A stretch of 64,000 nucleotides of DNA from Leadbetterella lacunae (GCF_042649125.1 NZ_JBHRYQ010000001.1:2790001-2854000); one strand, 5' to 3'. Shown: positions 35,065 to 44,065, counted from the first letter of the stretch. Made by a program: numbers and translations. Notes: a model not told the origin generated them from the sequence alone.

Positions 35065-35670
35065 ATGGGTGAGTTTTGGGAAGAAGCATTTAAAGACAAA
35101 AAAGAAATGTGGGGTTTAGAACCCGCTAAGTCTACCGTTTTGACAAAAGATTTTTTTGTTGAACATAAAATTAAAAACATTCTAATTCCAGGAATTGGAT
35201 ACGGAAGAAACGCACAAGTTTTTGTGGACAGTGGAATGAATGTTACAGGAATTGAAATTTCACAAACCGCCATTGATTTAGCTCACGAACATTTTGGCAC
35301 TGACATAAAAATTCATCACGGATCGGTAACCGAAATGCCTTTTGATGACAACTTGTATGACGGAATATTTTGTTACGGGTTAATTTACCTATTAGACCAA
35401 GACGAAAGAAAAAAGCTAATTCAAGACTGTTTTAAGCAACTAACTAAAAACGGATATATGGTTTTTACGGCCATAACAAAAGATGCCCAAACATACGGAC
35501 AAGGAACACAGATAAGTAAAGACCGATTTGAAATGTTTGGTGGGGTTAAAATTTTCTTTTACGACCAAGAAACCATAGAGGAAGAATTTGGAAACTGTGG
35601 ACTTTTTGAAGTATCAGAAGTGATGGAGAATTACCCGTTTTATTTAATAAAGTGTGAAAAAGTTGTGTAG
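35065..35670 (+). CDS. Class I SAM-dependent methyltransferase
   Basis: The 201-residue protein has the Rossmann SAM-binding motif NILIPGIGYGRNAQVF (about 39-54), the acidic end of strand two VTGIEIS (63-69), and motif-like MPFDDNLYDGIFCYGLIYLL (about 92-111). The opening FWEEAFKDKKEMWGLEPAKS resembles tellurite-resistance or thiopurine-type methyltransferases. The substrate is not readable from sequence. It is probably co-transcribed with the GyrI-like gene. Confidence 0.85.
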   Translation: MGEFWEEAFKDKKEMWGLEPAKSTVLTKDFFVEHKIKNILIPGIGYGRNAQVFVDSGMNVTGIEISQTAIDLAHEHFGTDIKIHHGSVTEMPFDDNLYDGIFCYGLIYLLDQDERKKLIQDCFKQLTKNGYMVFTAITKDAQTYGQGTQISKDRFEMFGGVKIFFYDQETIEEEFGNCGLFEVSEVMENYPFYLIKCEKVV

Positions 35671-35704
35671 GAATTTGATGAGAATCTGCCCATTAGAAAC
35701 ACTT

Positions 35705-35720
35705 TTTACCAAATGGTAAA
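35705..35720. promoter_or_regulatory. Palindromic operator candidate upstream of the Crp-like gene
   Basis: TTTACC-AAAT-GGTAAA is an inverted repeat with six-base arms, placed 21 bases before the -7 element of the regulator gene. Its position suits autoregulation by the Crp/Fnr-family protein, although the sequence differs from classic Crp boxes. Confidence 0.45.
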
Positions 35721-35740
35721 TCATAGCAGTGTTCAATTAC

Positions 35741-35748
35741 TAATTTTG
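35741..35748 (+). promoter_or_regulatory. -7 element of the Crp-like gene
   Basis: TAATTTTG matches TAnnTTTG exactly and ends only five bases before the ATG at 35754. Transcription would start at or next to the start codon, giving a leaderless or nearly leaderless message. No clear TTG -33 element is present. Confidence 0.5.
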
Positions 35749-35753
35749 CCAAA

Positions 35754-36320
35754 ATGGAAGAATTGATAGCATATATTTTGAAATTCGGCAGCCTCAACAA
35801 ACAACAAATAGACCTAGTTGCCAGTAAAGTCAAACAAATAGAGCTTGACAAGGACGAGTATTTTTCGGAAGCTGGTAAAATCCCCAGACAAGTCGGTTTT
35901 GTTCTGAATGGCGTGGTTCGTGGTTGCTATTACAACAATAAAGGCGAAGAAATTACACGTTGCTTTATTTCCGAAAATAATTTAGCCGTAGATTATGCAA
36001 ATTTTGAAACCAACACCGCATCTGCCGAATACATACAAGCCAGCACCGATTGCAAACTCATTGTATTTTCAAAACAAGATTGGGACGAACTTTCACACAC
36101 GATAGTGGGCTGGGACAACATCAAAAACAAAATGGTCCAACAGTGCCTTTATCAAAAATCTAGAAAAAGTCCGGTAATTTCACAAGACGCAACCACTCGA
36201 TATTTAGAATTTTTAGAGAACTACCCTACCCTAGCAAACCGTGTTGCCCTTTCTCATATTGCTTCCTACTTGGGTGTTACACAGCAATCATTGAGCAGAA
36301 TAAGGAAAAACATTAAATGA
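35754..36320 (+). CDS. Crp/Fnr-family transcriptional regulator
   Basis: The 188-residue protein has an N-terminal cyclic-nucleotide-binding-like barrel (about 20-115: DEYFSEAGKIPRQVGFVLNG, YYNNKGEEITRCFISEN) and a C-terminal winged helix (about 145-188: PTLANRVALSHIASYLGVTQQSLSRIRKNI). The phosphate-binding cassette for cAMP is not recognisable, as in many Bacteroidota members. An inverted repeat sits upstream, and the SDR gene begins 52 bases downstream on the same strand, so that gene may be its target. Confidence 0.9.
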   Translation: MEELIAYILKFGSLNKQQIDLVASKVKQIELDKDEYFSEAGKIPRQVGFVLNGVVRGCYYNNKGEEITRCFISENNLAVDYANFETNTASAEYIQASTDCKLIVFSKQDWDELSHTIVGWDNIKNKMVQQCLYQKSRKSPVISQDATTRYLEFLENYPTLANRVALSHIASYLGVTQQSLSRIRKNIK

Positions 36321-36372
36321 CTTCATTTTTTATAGTGAAACCTTTGTACATTAAATTTTAAAACAAAGAAAA

Positions 36373-37110
36373 ATGAAGTCCGCATTTATCACTGGAGCCA
36401 ACAAAGGCATTGGCTTTGAGACAGCCAAACAACTCTTACAAAAAGGGTTTTACGTTTATCTCGGAAGTCGAAATTTGGAGAATGGCACAAAGGCCCTTGA
36501 GAAATTGAAAGCCGAAAACTTAACAAACGTTGAAGTTATTGAAATTGATGTAAGCGAAAGTGATTCGGTAAAAAATGCCCGAATTGAAATCGGAAAGAAA
36601 ACAGATGTTTTGGATGTATTAATCAACAATGCTGGTATAAATGGCGGAGAACCCTATACCGCATTGGCAGCAAGTAGCGATCAATTTTTAGCCACATTTA
36701 ACACGAATGTATTTGGCGTGGAAAGAGTTACCCAAGCATTTATTGATTTATTACGGAAATCGCCCGAACCTAGAATTGTGAATGTGAGCACGAGTGTTGG
36801 CTCACTTACACTGCAAAGCGACCCTTATTGGATGGCTTATGACTTCGCAAAATATGCGGTGTATGGTGCATCAAAAGCGGCTTTGAATATGTTTACCGTT
36901 CATTTAGCTTACGAACTTCGTGGCACAGCTTTTAAAGTAAATGCCGTTTGCCCAGGATATACCAAAACAGATTTTACAGGCTATAACGGTGGAGAGGTCG
37001 CAGAAGCAGGACAACGCATCGTAAAATATGCCTTGTTAGACAAAGATGGGGTAACGGGCAAATTCATCAGTGAAGAAACTAACCCAACAACAGGAGAAAT
37101 TCCTTGGTAA
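36373..37110 (+). CDS. Short-chain dehydrogenase/reductase
   Basis: The 245-residue protein has the classical SDR motifs: TGANKGIG for NAD(P) binding (7-14), NNAG (about 88-91), a serine in VNVSTSVGSLTL (about 140) and YGASKAA with the catalytic tyrosine and lysine (about 163-167), then CPGYTKTDF. It is probably NADPH-dependent. The substrate is unknown. Crp-like regulator/SDR neighbours of this kind are common in Bacteroidota. Confidence 0.92.
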   Translation: MKSAFITGANKGIGFETAKQLLQKGFYVYLGSRNLENGTKALEKLKAENLTNVEVIEIDVSESDSVKNARIEIGKKTDVLDVLINNAGINGGEPYTALAASSDQFLATFNTNVFGVERVTQAFIDLLRKSPEPRIVNVSTSVGSLTLQSDPYWMAYDFAKYAVYGASKAALNMFTVHLAYELRGTAFKVNAVCPGYTKTDFTGYNGGEVAEAGQRIVKYALLDKDGVTGKFISEETNPTTGEIPW

Positions 37111-37489
37111 AAGCCGCTGCCGTGCTGTTTTTTTTGTTGGTACGCCACTCCGAATCGTTTTTTTGAAGGGGCCCGCCGACAAGAAAAATGAAAGCCTAGG
37201 CGGCAGCCGACACAAAGTAGATAGGCGGCCGGTTTTGCTAAAGGAAAAAAATAGCTTGATTGGCAATTCGAGGCTAATTTGTTCATTAAGAATACTTTAG
37301 TCGGACGCCATTAATTGGGTTTTATTTTTTAGAACTATTTGCCGTGCTCTCAACATTAGACCGTTTATCAAATATTGGCCAGGCTAAGTTGGGTAGCAAA
37401 TCTAATTTTGGTTACTTTATACTTTGAAAAACTCGCAAACTGAGATAATCAAAAAATTAGGCGTTTGCCTTGTTGTCAATAAAGAATTT
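37111..37489. other. Intergenic region, no gene
   Basis: The first 120 bases are unusually GC-rich (GGGGCCCGCC, GGCGGCAGCC, AGGCGGCCGG) with small inverted segments. TAATTTTG at 37403-37410, about 80 bases before the next ATG, is a possible -7 element, with TTG at 37375-37377 as a distant -33. No coding frame is convincing. Confidence 0.45.
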
Positions 37490-38608
37490 ATGCAATATAT
37501 CATTGGTGTTTTTATATCATTTTTTCTTTCAATTATTCTTTTTACCAAAAAAGGAAGAAATCAAGCAGATGTCATTTTGGCTATATGGATATTTTGTATT
37601 GGAATTCACCTTCTTTCCTATTATTCGTTTATATCTGGCCTTATAAATGTTTATCCGAGCATTGTTTGGGTAAACTTTTCTTTACCTTTTTTACATGGCC
37701 CTTTGCTGTTTTTGTATGCTACCTCATTAAGCTATAATAGAAAACTAAATTTATCTATTTCTGCACTGCATTTCTTTTTGCCTTTGCTTGTGCTCTTTTT
37801 GTTTTCACCCTTTTTATTCAAAACATATACCGAAAAGTTAGACATCATTAAAAATAATGGAGCGGACTATAAACTATTAATTTTCACAACTTCTATAATG
37901 TTAAATGTTTCCGGCCTTATATATATTTTTATTACAAATAGAGTGCTTCAGCGGCACAAAAAAAGAATTTTGGATGAATTTTCATACCAAGAAAAAATAA
38001 ACCTCAATTGGCTTAGGTTCTTGTTTTATGGGATGGCCTTATTGTGGTTTATAATAATAATAAATGGAAGTGATGAATTAATTTTTTCAGTAACTGCTCT
38101 TTTTATAATATTCATTGGGTATTTCGGTATCAAACAAGTTGGGATATTTACCAACAAACAGGGCTTAGATGTAGATTTGGAGTCGAAAATTCTCTTTGAT
38201 TCTTTACTAGTAGAAACAGTAATTGAAAAACAAAAATATGCTAAATCAGGATTAAGTAAAGAAGCCGAAAACGAATTACACAAAAAATTGACTTGCTTGA
38301 TGAAGGCTGATCGATTGTTTACAAACCCAGAACTTAATTTAAGTGAGCTAGCAACTCGACTTAATATCCACCCCAATTATCTTTCTCAAACTATAAATGA
38401 AAGAGAAGGAGTAAACTTCTATGATTATGTAAATAACCTTAGGATAGAAGAATTTAAGCGTTTAATCTCAATTCCTGAAAACCAAAAATATACCTTTTTA
38501 GCACTGGCTTTTGACTGTGGTTTTAATTCTAAGTCTGCGTTTAACCGCTTTTTCAAAAAATCAACTGGCCTTTCACCTTCTGAATATTTAACAAAAAATG
38601 TGAAATAG
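37490..38608 (+). CDS. AraC-family regulator with N-terminal membrane domain
   Basis: The ATG at 37490 starts directly at the first membrane segment; an in-frame upstream TTG extension is not hydrophobic and is dropped. The 372-residue protein has about seven membrane helices (1-230), a linker, and an AraC-type double helix-turn-helix (about 275-370: NLSELATRLNIHPNYLSQTI and LAFDCGFNSKSAFNRFFKK). Such 7TM-AraC proteins are typical of Bacteroidota and sense envelope or external signals. The next two genes on the strand may be targets. Confidence 0.9.
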   Translation: MQYIIGVFISFFLSIILFTKKGRNQADVILAIWIFCIGIHLLSYYSFISGLINVYPSIVWVNFSLPFLHGPLLFLYATSLSYNRKLNLSISALHFFLPLLVLFLFSPFLFKTYTEKLDIIKNNGADYKLLIFTTSIMLNVSGLIYIFITNRVLQRHKKRILDEFSYQEKINLNWLRFLFYGMALLWFIIIINGSDELIFSVTALFIIFIGYFGIKQVGIFTNKQGLDVDLESKILFDSLLVETVIEKQKYAKSGLSKEAENELHKKLTCLMKADRLFTNPELNLSELATRLNIHPNYLSQTINEREGVNFYDYVNNLRIEEFKRLISIPENQKYTFLALAFDCGFNSKSAFNRFFKKSTGLSPSEYLTKNVK

Positions 38609-38779
38609 TTAACCACCATGGGGTCGATTCTCAGGGAGACTAAATTTCTTTAATTATAAATTTCACATAACTAGCTTACTAAAAATAACTTACAAAATAA
38701 CTTGTGCCTCCTTACAAGTTGGGGCGAATACCCGTTTTAAATCTCTGAATATTGCAATTCAATTTTTAAAACGTAAAAA

Positions 38780-39370
38780 ATGCTCCAAAAAAATTATTTC
38801 AAAATACTGTTATCTACAGTTTGCTTGCTAAATCTTTCAACCGTACATGGTCAGTTTAGCCCAAAATCTATCCGTTTTTCATTTGCAAATGAAGCCTTGA
38901 TTTTGCCCTCTTGGAAAATTTATCAAAGTCCCATTAATCCTACATTATTAATTGGAATTGACACCAAAATAAAGTCAAATAAAAACTGGCAAACAGCCAA
39001 AGGAATAGAACTGGGTTATTTCTATCAACGCAGCAATGAAAGTGCCTTAATGCTTGATATAAACTATGCAAAAGGATATAAAATTGGAAGAATACAACCC
39101 ATGTTTTTGGCTGCAATAGGGGCAAAACAAATTCTACCCTACAGTGAAGCTTTTCGGCTTAAAGACGGACAATATGAAAAGTCTAGGGCATTTGGAAGGA
39201 CCCAACTCGCCACTAAACTTGGCTTAGGCTTAGCGTATGCTGTTTCTGAAAAAGTGAGTATAACAGCAGACTACAAAGTGATGCTCTCTCTTCCATACTC
39301 AAAAAACTTCCCGTTTTCTCCTCACACGTTTTTAGGCGTAGGATTAAGAATAAATCTCCAAAAAAATTAA
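38780..39370 (+). CDS. Secreted, probable outer-membrane beta-barrel protein
   Basis: The 196 residues begin with a signal peptide (cleavage near VHGQ, about residue 25). The rest is rich in alternating hydrophobic/aromatic residues (KGIELGYFYQRSNESALMLD, KLGLGLAYAVSEKVSITADY), ending GVGLRINLQKN, as small barrels do. I recognise no family. It is 22 bases upstream of the serine hydrolase gene, so the two probably form an operon. Confidence 0.65.
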   Translation: MLQKNYFKILLSTVCLLNLSTVHGQFSPKSIRFSFANEALILPSWKIYQSPINPTLLIGIDTKIKSNKNWQTAKGIELGYFYQRSNESALMLDINYAKGYKIGRIQPMFLAAIGAKQILPYSEAFRLKDGQYEKSRAFGRTQLATKLGLGLAYAVSEKVSITADYKVMLSLPYSKNFPFSPHTFLGVGLRINLQKN

Positions 39371-39392
39371 GAATTTTTAAAATAATAATAAA

Positions 39393-40559
39393 ATGAAATT
39401 GATAAAAAACATAGCCATTATAAGTATTTTGACTGCTGGCGTTTCGTGTGAAAAAACCGAAAATATAGTTCCTGATTTTCCTTGTACAAAAGAAATAAAT
39501 AACCACCCAAATGCTGCAAAATATCAAAAACTTATGGAAAGATTATTGCAAATAGGTATTCCTGGAGTAACAATGACCGTTATAACGCCTGAAGGAACTT
39601 TTAGTAAAACTGGCGGAAAAGCAGATATTAAAAACAATATTAGCTTATCCCCTTGCCATACCATGCGAGTAGGAAGTGTGACAAAAATCTTTACGTCAGT
39701 TGCAATACTCAAGCTACAAGACGAAGGCAAATTGAATATTGATGACAAAATAAACAAATACCTACCCAGCACAATCACAGATAAGTTGCCCAATGGAAAC
39801 GATGCTACAATAAAACAACTCTTGCGGCATCAGTCTGGGATTCCAGAATATTCAACAATTTCCAACAATTTATTAATCTCCAATTATTCTATAAAAAGGC
39901 AATCCGCGGCTGAAATTATATCAAACATCCTTGAGAAAAAAGCCGTTTTTTCAGCAGGAAAAGGCCAAGAATATTCCAATACCAACTACATACTTCTTGG
40001 AATGATCCTAAAATCAATTTCTGGAAAATCTGCAAATGAAGTACTTAAAGAAAAAATAATTTCCCCACTTGACTTACAAAACACTTTCGTAAGCAATGAA
40101 ATCCCTAGTTCACTTTCGCGGGCATACAATGATATTCATGATAAAGGCTTGATGGTAGACAGGACAGAAATAGAAAACAATGCTGTAGGTGGCGAAGACA
40201 TTTTAGATGGGGGTATTATTTCAAACTCTTTCGACTTAGCCACATTTTTGCATGCTTTAACTTCGGGTCAAATACTCTCTCCAAAAGCGTTTGCTCAAAT
40301 GAAGGAATTCATTACGATCACCCAAGACTTAGGCGACTTAACACATATAAAAGAATACGGCCTTGGCCTAATGAAATTAGAAACAGACCATGGAATAGCT
40401 ATTGGGCACTACGGAAGTGTGCAGAGTTTCAATGCCTTACTTTATCATTTTCCAGACCAAAAAGTTACAGTTGCTATAATTCGAAATGGAGAATCGACTG
40501 AAATCAAAAAAGTCTTTGAAAGTAAGGAGCTATTCAATTACTTATTCGAAAACAAATAA
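39393..40559 (+). CDS. Lipoprotein serine hydrolase, beta-lactamase/D-Ala-D-Ala peptidase fold
   Basis: The 388-residue protein has a lipobox GVSC at about residue 19. The three catalytic motifs of class C-like serine hydrolases are visible: SVTK (about 93-96), YSN (about 193-195) and HYG in IGHYGSVQSF (about 339), where KTG/HxG is usual. Substrates in this family range from D-Ala peptides to esters. It probably shares a transcript with the barrel gene just upstream. The fragment at 1-531 belongs to the same superfamily. Confidence 0.88.
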   Translation: MKLIKNIAIISILTAGVSCEKTENIVPDFPCTKEINNHPNAAKYQKLMERLLQIGIPGVTMTVITPEGTFSKTGGKADIKNNISLSPCHTMRVGSVTKIFTSVAILKLQDEGKLNIDDKINKYLPSTITDKLPNGNDATIKQLLRHQSGIPEYSTISNNLLISNYSIKRQSAAEIISNILEKKAVFSAGKGQEYSNTNYILLGMILKSISGKSANEVLKEKIISPLDLQNTFVSNEIPSSLSRAYNDIHDKGLMVDRTEIENNAVGGEDILDGGIISNSFDLATFLHALTSGQILSPKAFAQMKEFITITQDLGDLTHIKEYGLGLMKLETDHGIAIGHYGSVQSFNALLYHFPDQKVTVAIIRNGESTEIKKVFESKELFNYLFENK

Positions 40560-40917
40560 ACCGTCACTTTGTGTTACAGACTTCCTATACCGTTCAAAGC
40601 ACACTAAAATTCAGTATAAAAAGTAATCTATTCTTAATCGCTATTTTAATGCTTTATTTTTCCGCATCATGATATTTGTATGGTATTTATGACTAGATAG
40701 GACTTTGAGTTTCATCAGTGAGTAATTACAATTGGAAATAGCCCCTTAGGCAACTAGGCAAAAATAGTTTGTATGGGATGCATGTACTATTTTAGGGTGA
40801 TTAATTTATAGGCTTTCCTTTTGCTAAAGCTTTTATTCAGCTAAATTTGAATAAACAGGCCTTATTAACTTAAACGTTCATACCTTTTAACTACGAATTT
40901 TTAAATTATTTGAAAAA
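40560..40917. other. Intergenic region, no gene
   Basis: No coding frame, terminator or promoter could be supported. The sequence is AT-rich and unremarkable. Confidence 0.4.
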
Positions 40918-41364
40918 ATGTATAAAATGAAAAATATATCCCCTATGGTATTTATAATTTTATTGTTTGGGAATTATCTCGCTTTGGGACAGACTACTGA
41001 AACGATAGATAAAATCGAAAAATCAATAAAAGCTGATGGAAAGTATGCAATTCTTGCTGGTAATTATAAACATTTTGAAGGGTCAGTAAGAACCGGCCTG
41101 AGAATGCGAAATGGGAATCCTAATCTACAGTTTCAAATTGTTCTAATAGGCATGGTAGTGAAAGAAATAACGACAGATAAAAACTTGTTGGCCTTGGTAG
41201 AAGACTGCAAAACTGCAGGAATACAGATAGTTATTTGTCAAAATGCCATGAAAGCCTTGGGAGTCTCTAAGTCGGACCTTCATCCCTACCTAGAAACAAC
41301 CTCTAGTGGATTCCTTTACATGTTTGGTTTACAAGAGAATGGCTTCAAGGTGATTACGCTGTGA
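40918..41364 (+). CDS. Secreted DsrE-family protein
   Basis: The 148 residues begin with a signal peptide ending LALGQ (about residue 25); a second ATG at 40927 is an equally good start. The mature domain looks like DsrE/DsrF: KYAILAGNYKHFE, LQFQIVLIGMVVKEI, CKTAGIQIVICQNAM with one cysteine in each of two places, and the glycine-rich end. Family members take part in sulfur-transfer or redox tasks, but the family cysteine pattern is not decisive here. Confidence 0.7.
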   Translation: MYKMKNISPMVFIILLFGNYLALGQTTETIDKIEKSIKADGKYAILAGNYKHFEGSVRTGLRMRNGNPNLQFQIVLIGMVVKEITTDKNLLALVEDCKTAGIQIVICQNAMKALGVSKSDLHPYLETTSSGFLYMFGLQENGFKVITL

Positions 41365-41630
41365 AATCAAAACTCCTTAAGATGATTTATTCGGGTTGAT
41401 TCCAAATGGCTTTCCTTTATTACTTCGTTTGATTTCAGTTTTAGAAATTCAAATTTATAGATCGATTTAACCATTTCGATTGGCTGCAGTTTAGAAGCCG
41501 TTGCATTTATGAGTTCCTGTGGCTTTTCAGGCCTTCACTCAGACCATTCATTGAAGCTACAATCTAATAATTTGGTTTCTAAGCTCTTTAATTCCCCAGC
41601 ACCCATTTGTACATTCCACTTCGTAAAACA

Positions 41631-42053
41631 GTCTTTATAGCACCACATTGGAATTGAAACTTAATGTATAGCTTAATCTCATCCGCACGGGTACTGTCTT
41701 TATAGCACCACATTGGAATTGAAACTCATGTATATCCGAGCAATATTTCACATAGATAGCCGTCTTTATAGCACCACATTGGAATTGAAACCGGATTACA
41801 CATAGTTTGTGAGGGATCGGCTCTGTGTCTTTATAGCACCACATTGGAATTGAAACGACGCCGCCTTTGTAGATAAACTTTGGCAAGAAGAGTCTTTATA
41901 GCACCACATTGGAATTGAAACCAAGCTGTAGGGTCTAATAATGATGCATTACCATTTGTCTTTATAGCACCACATTGGAATTGAAACCCCGAAGACCTAA
42001 CACTAACAGATGAAGAAATGCAGGTCTTTATAGCACCACATTGGAACTGAAAC
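41631..42053 (+). CRISPR. CRISPR array, seven 30-base repeats and six spacers
   Basis: Repeats start at 41631, 41696, 41762, 41827, 41892, 41958 and 42024. Each is 30 bases, opening GTCTTTATAGCACC and closing GGAATTGAAAC. Spacers are 35 or 36 bases and all differ. The last repeat has one change (GGAACTGAAAC), as terminal repeats often do, so the array runs left to right with the leader in 41365-41630. Repeats ending ATTGAAAC are usual for type I-B or III systems. No cas gene lies in the window. The candidate leader shows no clear motif. Confidence 0.97.
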
Positions 42054-42210
42054 TTTGGTAATCTTATCTTTCTGTCTTAAAAATCAAAAAAGAAAAGCAT
42101 ACTTTTCAAATAATCCGAAATTCTCAAATAAGAAGTTCAATAGGTAAATCATGAAATTATAGAGAATGAAAACCGAAAATGTTTTGCACATTGTTTTGCA
42201 CATGGGCATA

Positions 42211-42240
42211 AAAAAAAGAGCTACATTTCTGTAACTCTTT
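42211..42240 (-). terminator. Intrinsic terminator of the tRNA-Asn transcript
   Basis: On the minus strand, AAAGAGTTACA-GAAA-TGTAGCTCTTT forms an 11-base stem with one G-U pair and is followed by a T-run. It begins ten bases after the tRNA. Confidence 0.85.
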
Positions 42241-42250
42241 GATTTTCAGG

Positions 42251-42324
42251 CTCCCGAAGCTGGGCTCGAACCAGCGACCCTCTGATTAACAGTCAGATGC
42301 TCTAACCAACTGAGCTATTCAGGA
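42251..42324 (-). tRNA. tRNA-Asn (GTT)
   Basis: The 74-base gene folds into a full cloverleaf. The acceptor arms TCCTGAA and TTCGGGA pair with one G-U; the D-arm AGCTCAGTTGGTTAGAGC, the anticodon loop CTGTTAATC with anticodon GTT, and the T-arm GGTTCGAGCC are all present. The discriminator is G and CCA is not encoded. The gene is flanked by the CRISPR array on one side and the tryptophanase leader on the other. Confidence 0.97.
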
Positions 42325-42508
42325 TCGTTTCATCTAAAACGTGACGCAAAAGTAGAAGGTTTATCTTTAATTGTCAAGCGTTTCTTAGAAAAAAATTTAA
42401 CTTTTTTTTCAACATCTCCTCTTACTTGACCTAATCTTTTACAAATCAATAGCTTACATTTTCCTTTCTATTTTAATTTTTTTATCACTAATTTTGTCAC
42501 ACTCCCTC

Positions 42509-42590
42509 ATGGGATATTTGAAAATGAAAAACGTCTTCAGAAATATCAAAAATCGCGATAACTTCTCTTAAAGAGTAGCAAATCTGCTAC
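42509..42590 (+). promoter_or_regulatory. Possible leader ORF and hairpin upstream of tryptophanase
   Basis: TAATTTTG at 42489-42496 is a possible -7 element. After it, ATG 42509 opens a 20-residue frame (stop at 42569), and a perfect hairpin GTAGCA-AATC-TGCTAC follows at 42575-42590 with a T-rich tail. The order recalls a leader-peptide attenuator, but the peptide has no tryptophan, so similarity to E. coli tnaC is not supported. The rest of 42325-42682 contains nothing I can call. Confidence 0.25.
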
Positions 42591-42682
42591 GCCCTTACTT
42601 TTTGCAATTTTATTATTTTAAAACATTACCCTTCCAAAAATCGGACAGGGTGCATTTTTCATTTACTTAATTCAAATATTTT

Positions 42683-44053
42683 ATGAAAACTATCATAGAG
42701 CCTTTCAAAATAAAGACTGTAGAACCTATATATTTCACCACCGAGTCTGAAAGAGAAACTAAACTCAAAGACGCAGGAAACAACCTTTTTGGACTAAAAG
42801 GAAAAGACGTAATCATTGATTTGTTAACCGACAGCGGCACCTCAGCCATGAGTGCACAGCAGTGGGCCGGAATTTTGAATGGAGACGAAAGTTACGCAGG
42901 TTCTGAAAGCTTCTACCGTTTTGAGGCCATTATCAAAAAAATAATGGGCTTCAAACATGTAATACCTACGCACCAAGGAAGAGCCGCCGAAAAAATCTTA
43001 TTTTCGATAGTAGGAGGCCCAGATACAATTATACCGAACAACACGCACTTTGACACTACACGTGCTAACATCGAGTTTAGTGGTGCCAAGGCGGTTGATT
43101 TACTAAACAAAGACGGTAAAAACCCTTCTTTAATTGCGGACTTTAAGGGAAATATGGATACTGAGCTACTTGAGGCTTTCCTAAAAGAAAACCACGAAAA
43201 AGTACCTTTGGTGATGCTTACTATCACTAACAACTCGGGTGGCGGGCAGCCAGTTTCTATGCAAAACATCAAAGAAGTGCGTGCTATTTGTAAAAAATAT
43301 AACAAGCCGATGTTTTTGGATGCATGTAGATTTGCAGAAAACGCCTATTTCATAAAGATTAGAGAAAAAGGCTTTGAGAACAAAAGCATTCTGGAGATTT
43401 GCCAAGAAATGTTTAGCTATGCCGACGGCATGACCATGAGTGCAAAAAAAGACGCTTTGGTAAACATAGGTGGCTTTTTAGCCCTAAATGATGACACCTT
43501 AGCTATGGAGAGTAGAAACGTTTTGGTGGTTACGGAAGGTTTTCCCACTTACGGCGGACTTGCAGGAAGAGACCTTGAAGCGATCGCGATCGGTCTTGAA
43601 GAAATTTTAGACGAGGCCTACCTGCAATATAGAATCCGTACGATCTCGTATTTGGGAGAAAAACTAACCGAAGCTGGTGTTCCTATACTTTTGCCTACAG
43701 GTGGTCATGCAGTTTATATAGACGCCGCAAGTTTTTGCAAACACATACCTGCAGAAGAATTTCCTGGCCAAGCGATTGCTTGTGCACTTTACTTGAAAGG
43801 AGGAATTCGTTCATGCGAAATTGGCTCTGTAATGTTTGGCAAAAAAGACGAAAACGGCAAGCACATTGCACCTGACCTAGAATTGGTAAGACTGGCGTTT
43901 CCAAGACGTGTATATACCCAAAGCCATATTGACTACGTAGCTGAAGTTATTTTGGAGGTATTCGAAGAAAAAGAAAAACTGAAGGGATACAAAATCACGC
44001 AAGAGCCGCCTTTCTTAAGACACTTCACAGCATCTTTTGAAGAGATAGCATAA
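42683..44053 (+). CDS. tnaA: Tryptophanase
   Basis: This 456-residue PLP enzyme of the tryptophanase/tyrosine phenol-lyase family breaks L-tryptophan into indole, pyruvate and ammonia. The family core is clear: LLTDSGTSAMS, PTHQGRAAE, the PLP lysine in MSAKKDA (about K256) and FPTYGGLAGRDLEA. Tryptophanase is preferred over tyrosine phenol-lyase because the residue in IRSCEIGS is I where the lyase has its phenol-binding R, and the C-terminus reads RHFTA as in tryptophanase rather than RFFTA. No tnaB-type permease adjoins. A hairpin terminator follows the stop. Confidence 0.92.
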   Translation: MKTIIEPFKIKTVEPIYFTTESERETKLKDAGNNLFGLKGKDVIIDLLTDSGTSAMSAQQWAGILNGDESYAGSESFYRFEAIIKKIMGFKHVIPTHQGRAAEKILFSIVGGPDTIIPNNTHFDTTRANIEFSGAKAVDLLNKDGKNPSLIADFKGNMDTELLEAFLKENHEKVPLVMLTITNNSGGGQPVSMQNIKEVRAICKKYNKPMFLDACRFAENAYFIKIREKGFENKSILEICQEMFSYADGMTMSAKKDALVNIGGFLALNDDTLAMESRNVLVVTEGFPTYGGLAGRDLEAIAIGLEEILDEAYLQYRIRTISYLGEKLTEAGVPILLPTGGHAVYIDAASFCKHIPAEEFPGQAIACALYLKGGIRSCEIGSVMFGKKDENGKHIAPDLELVRLAFPRRVYTQSHIDYVAEVILEVFEEKEKLKGYKITQEPPFLRHFTASFEEIA

Positions 44054-44065
44054 TCATAAAAAACG

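Noticed and set aside
41635..41886. Minus-strand ORF inside the CRISPR array
   Set aside because: It is composed of repeat and spacer DNA and has the repeat periodicity.
42683..44053. Tyrosine phenol-lyase instead of tryptophanase
   Set aside because: The residue expected to be the phenol-binding arginine is I in IRSCEIGS, and the C-terminus is RHFTA as in tryptophanase.
41365..44053. Cas genes next to the CRISPR array
   Set aside because: All neighbouring genes have other clear assignments (DsrE-like, tRNA-Asn, tryptophanase).
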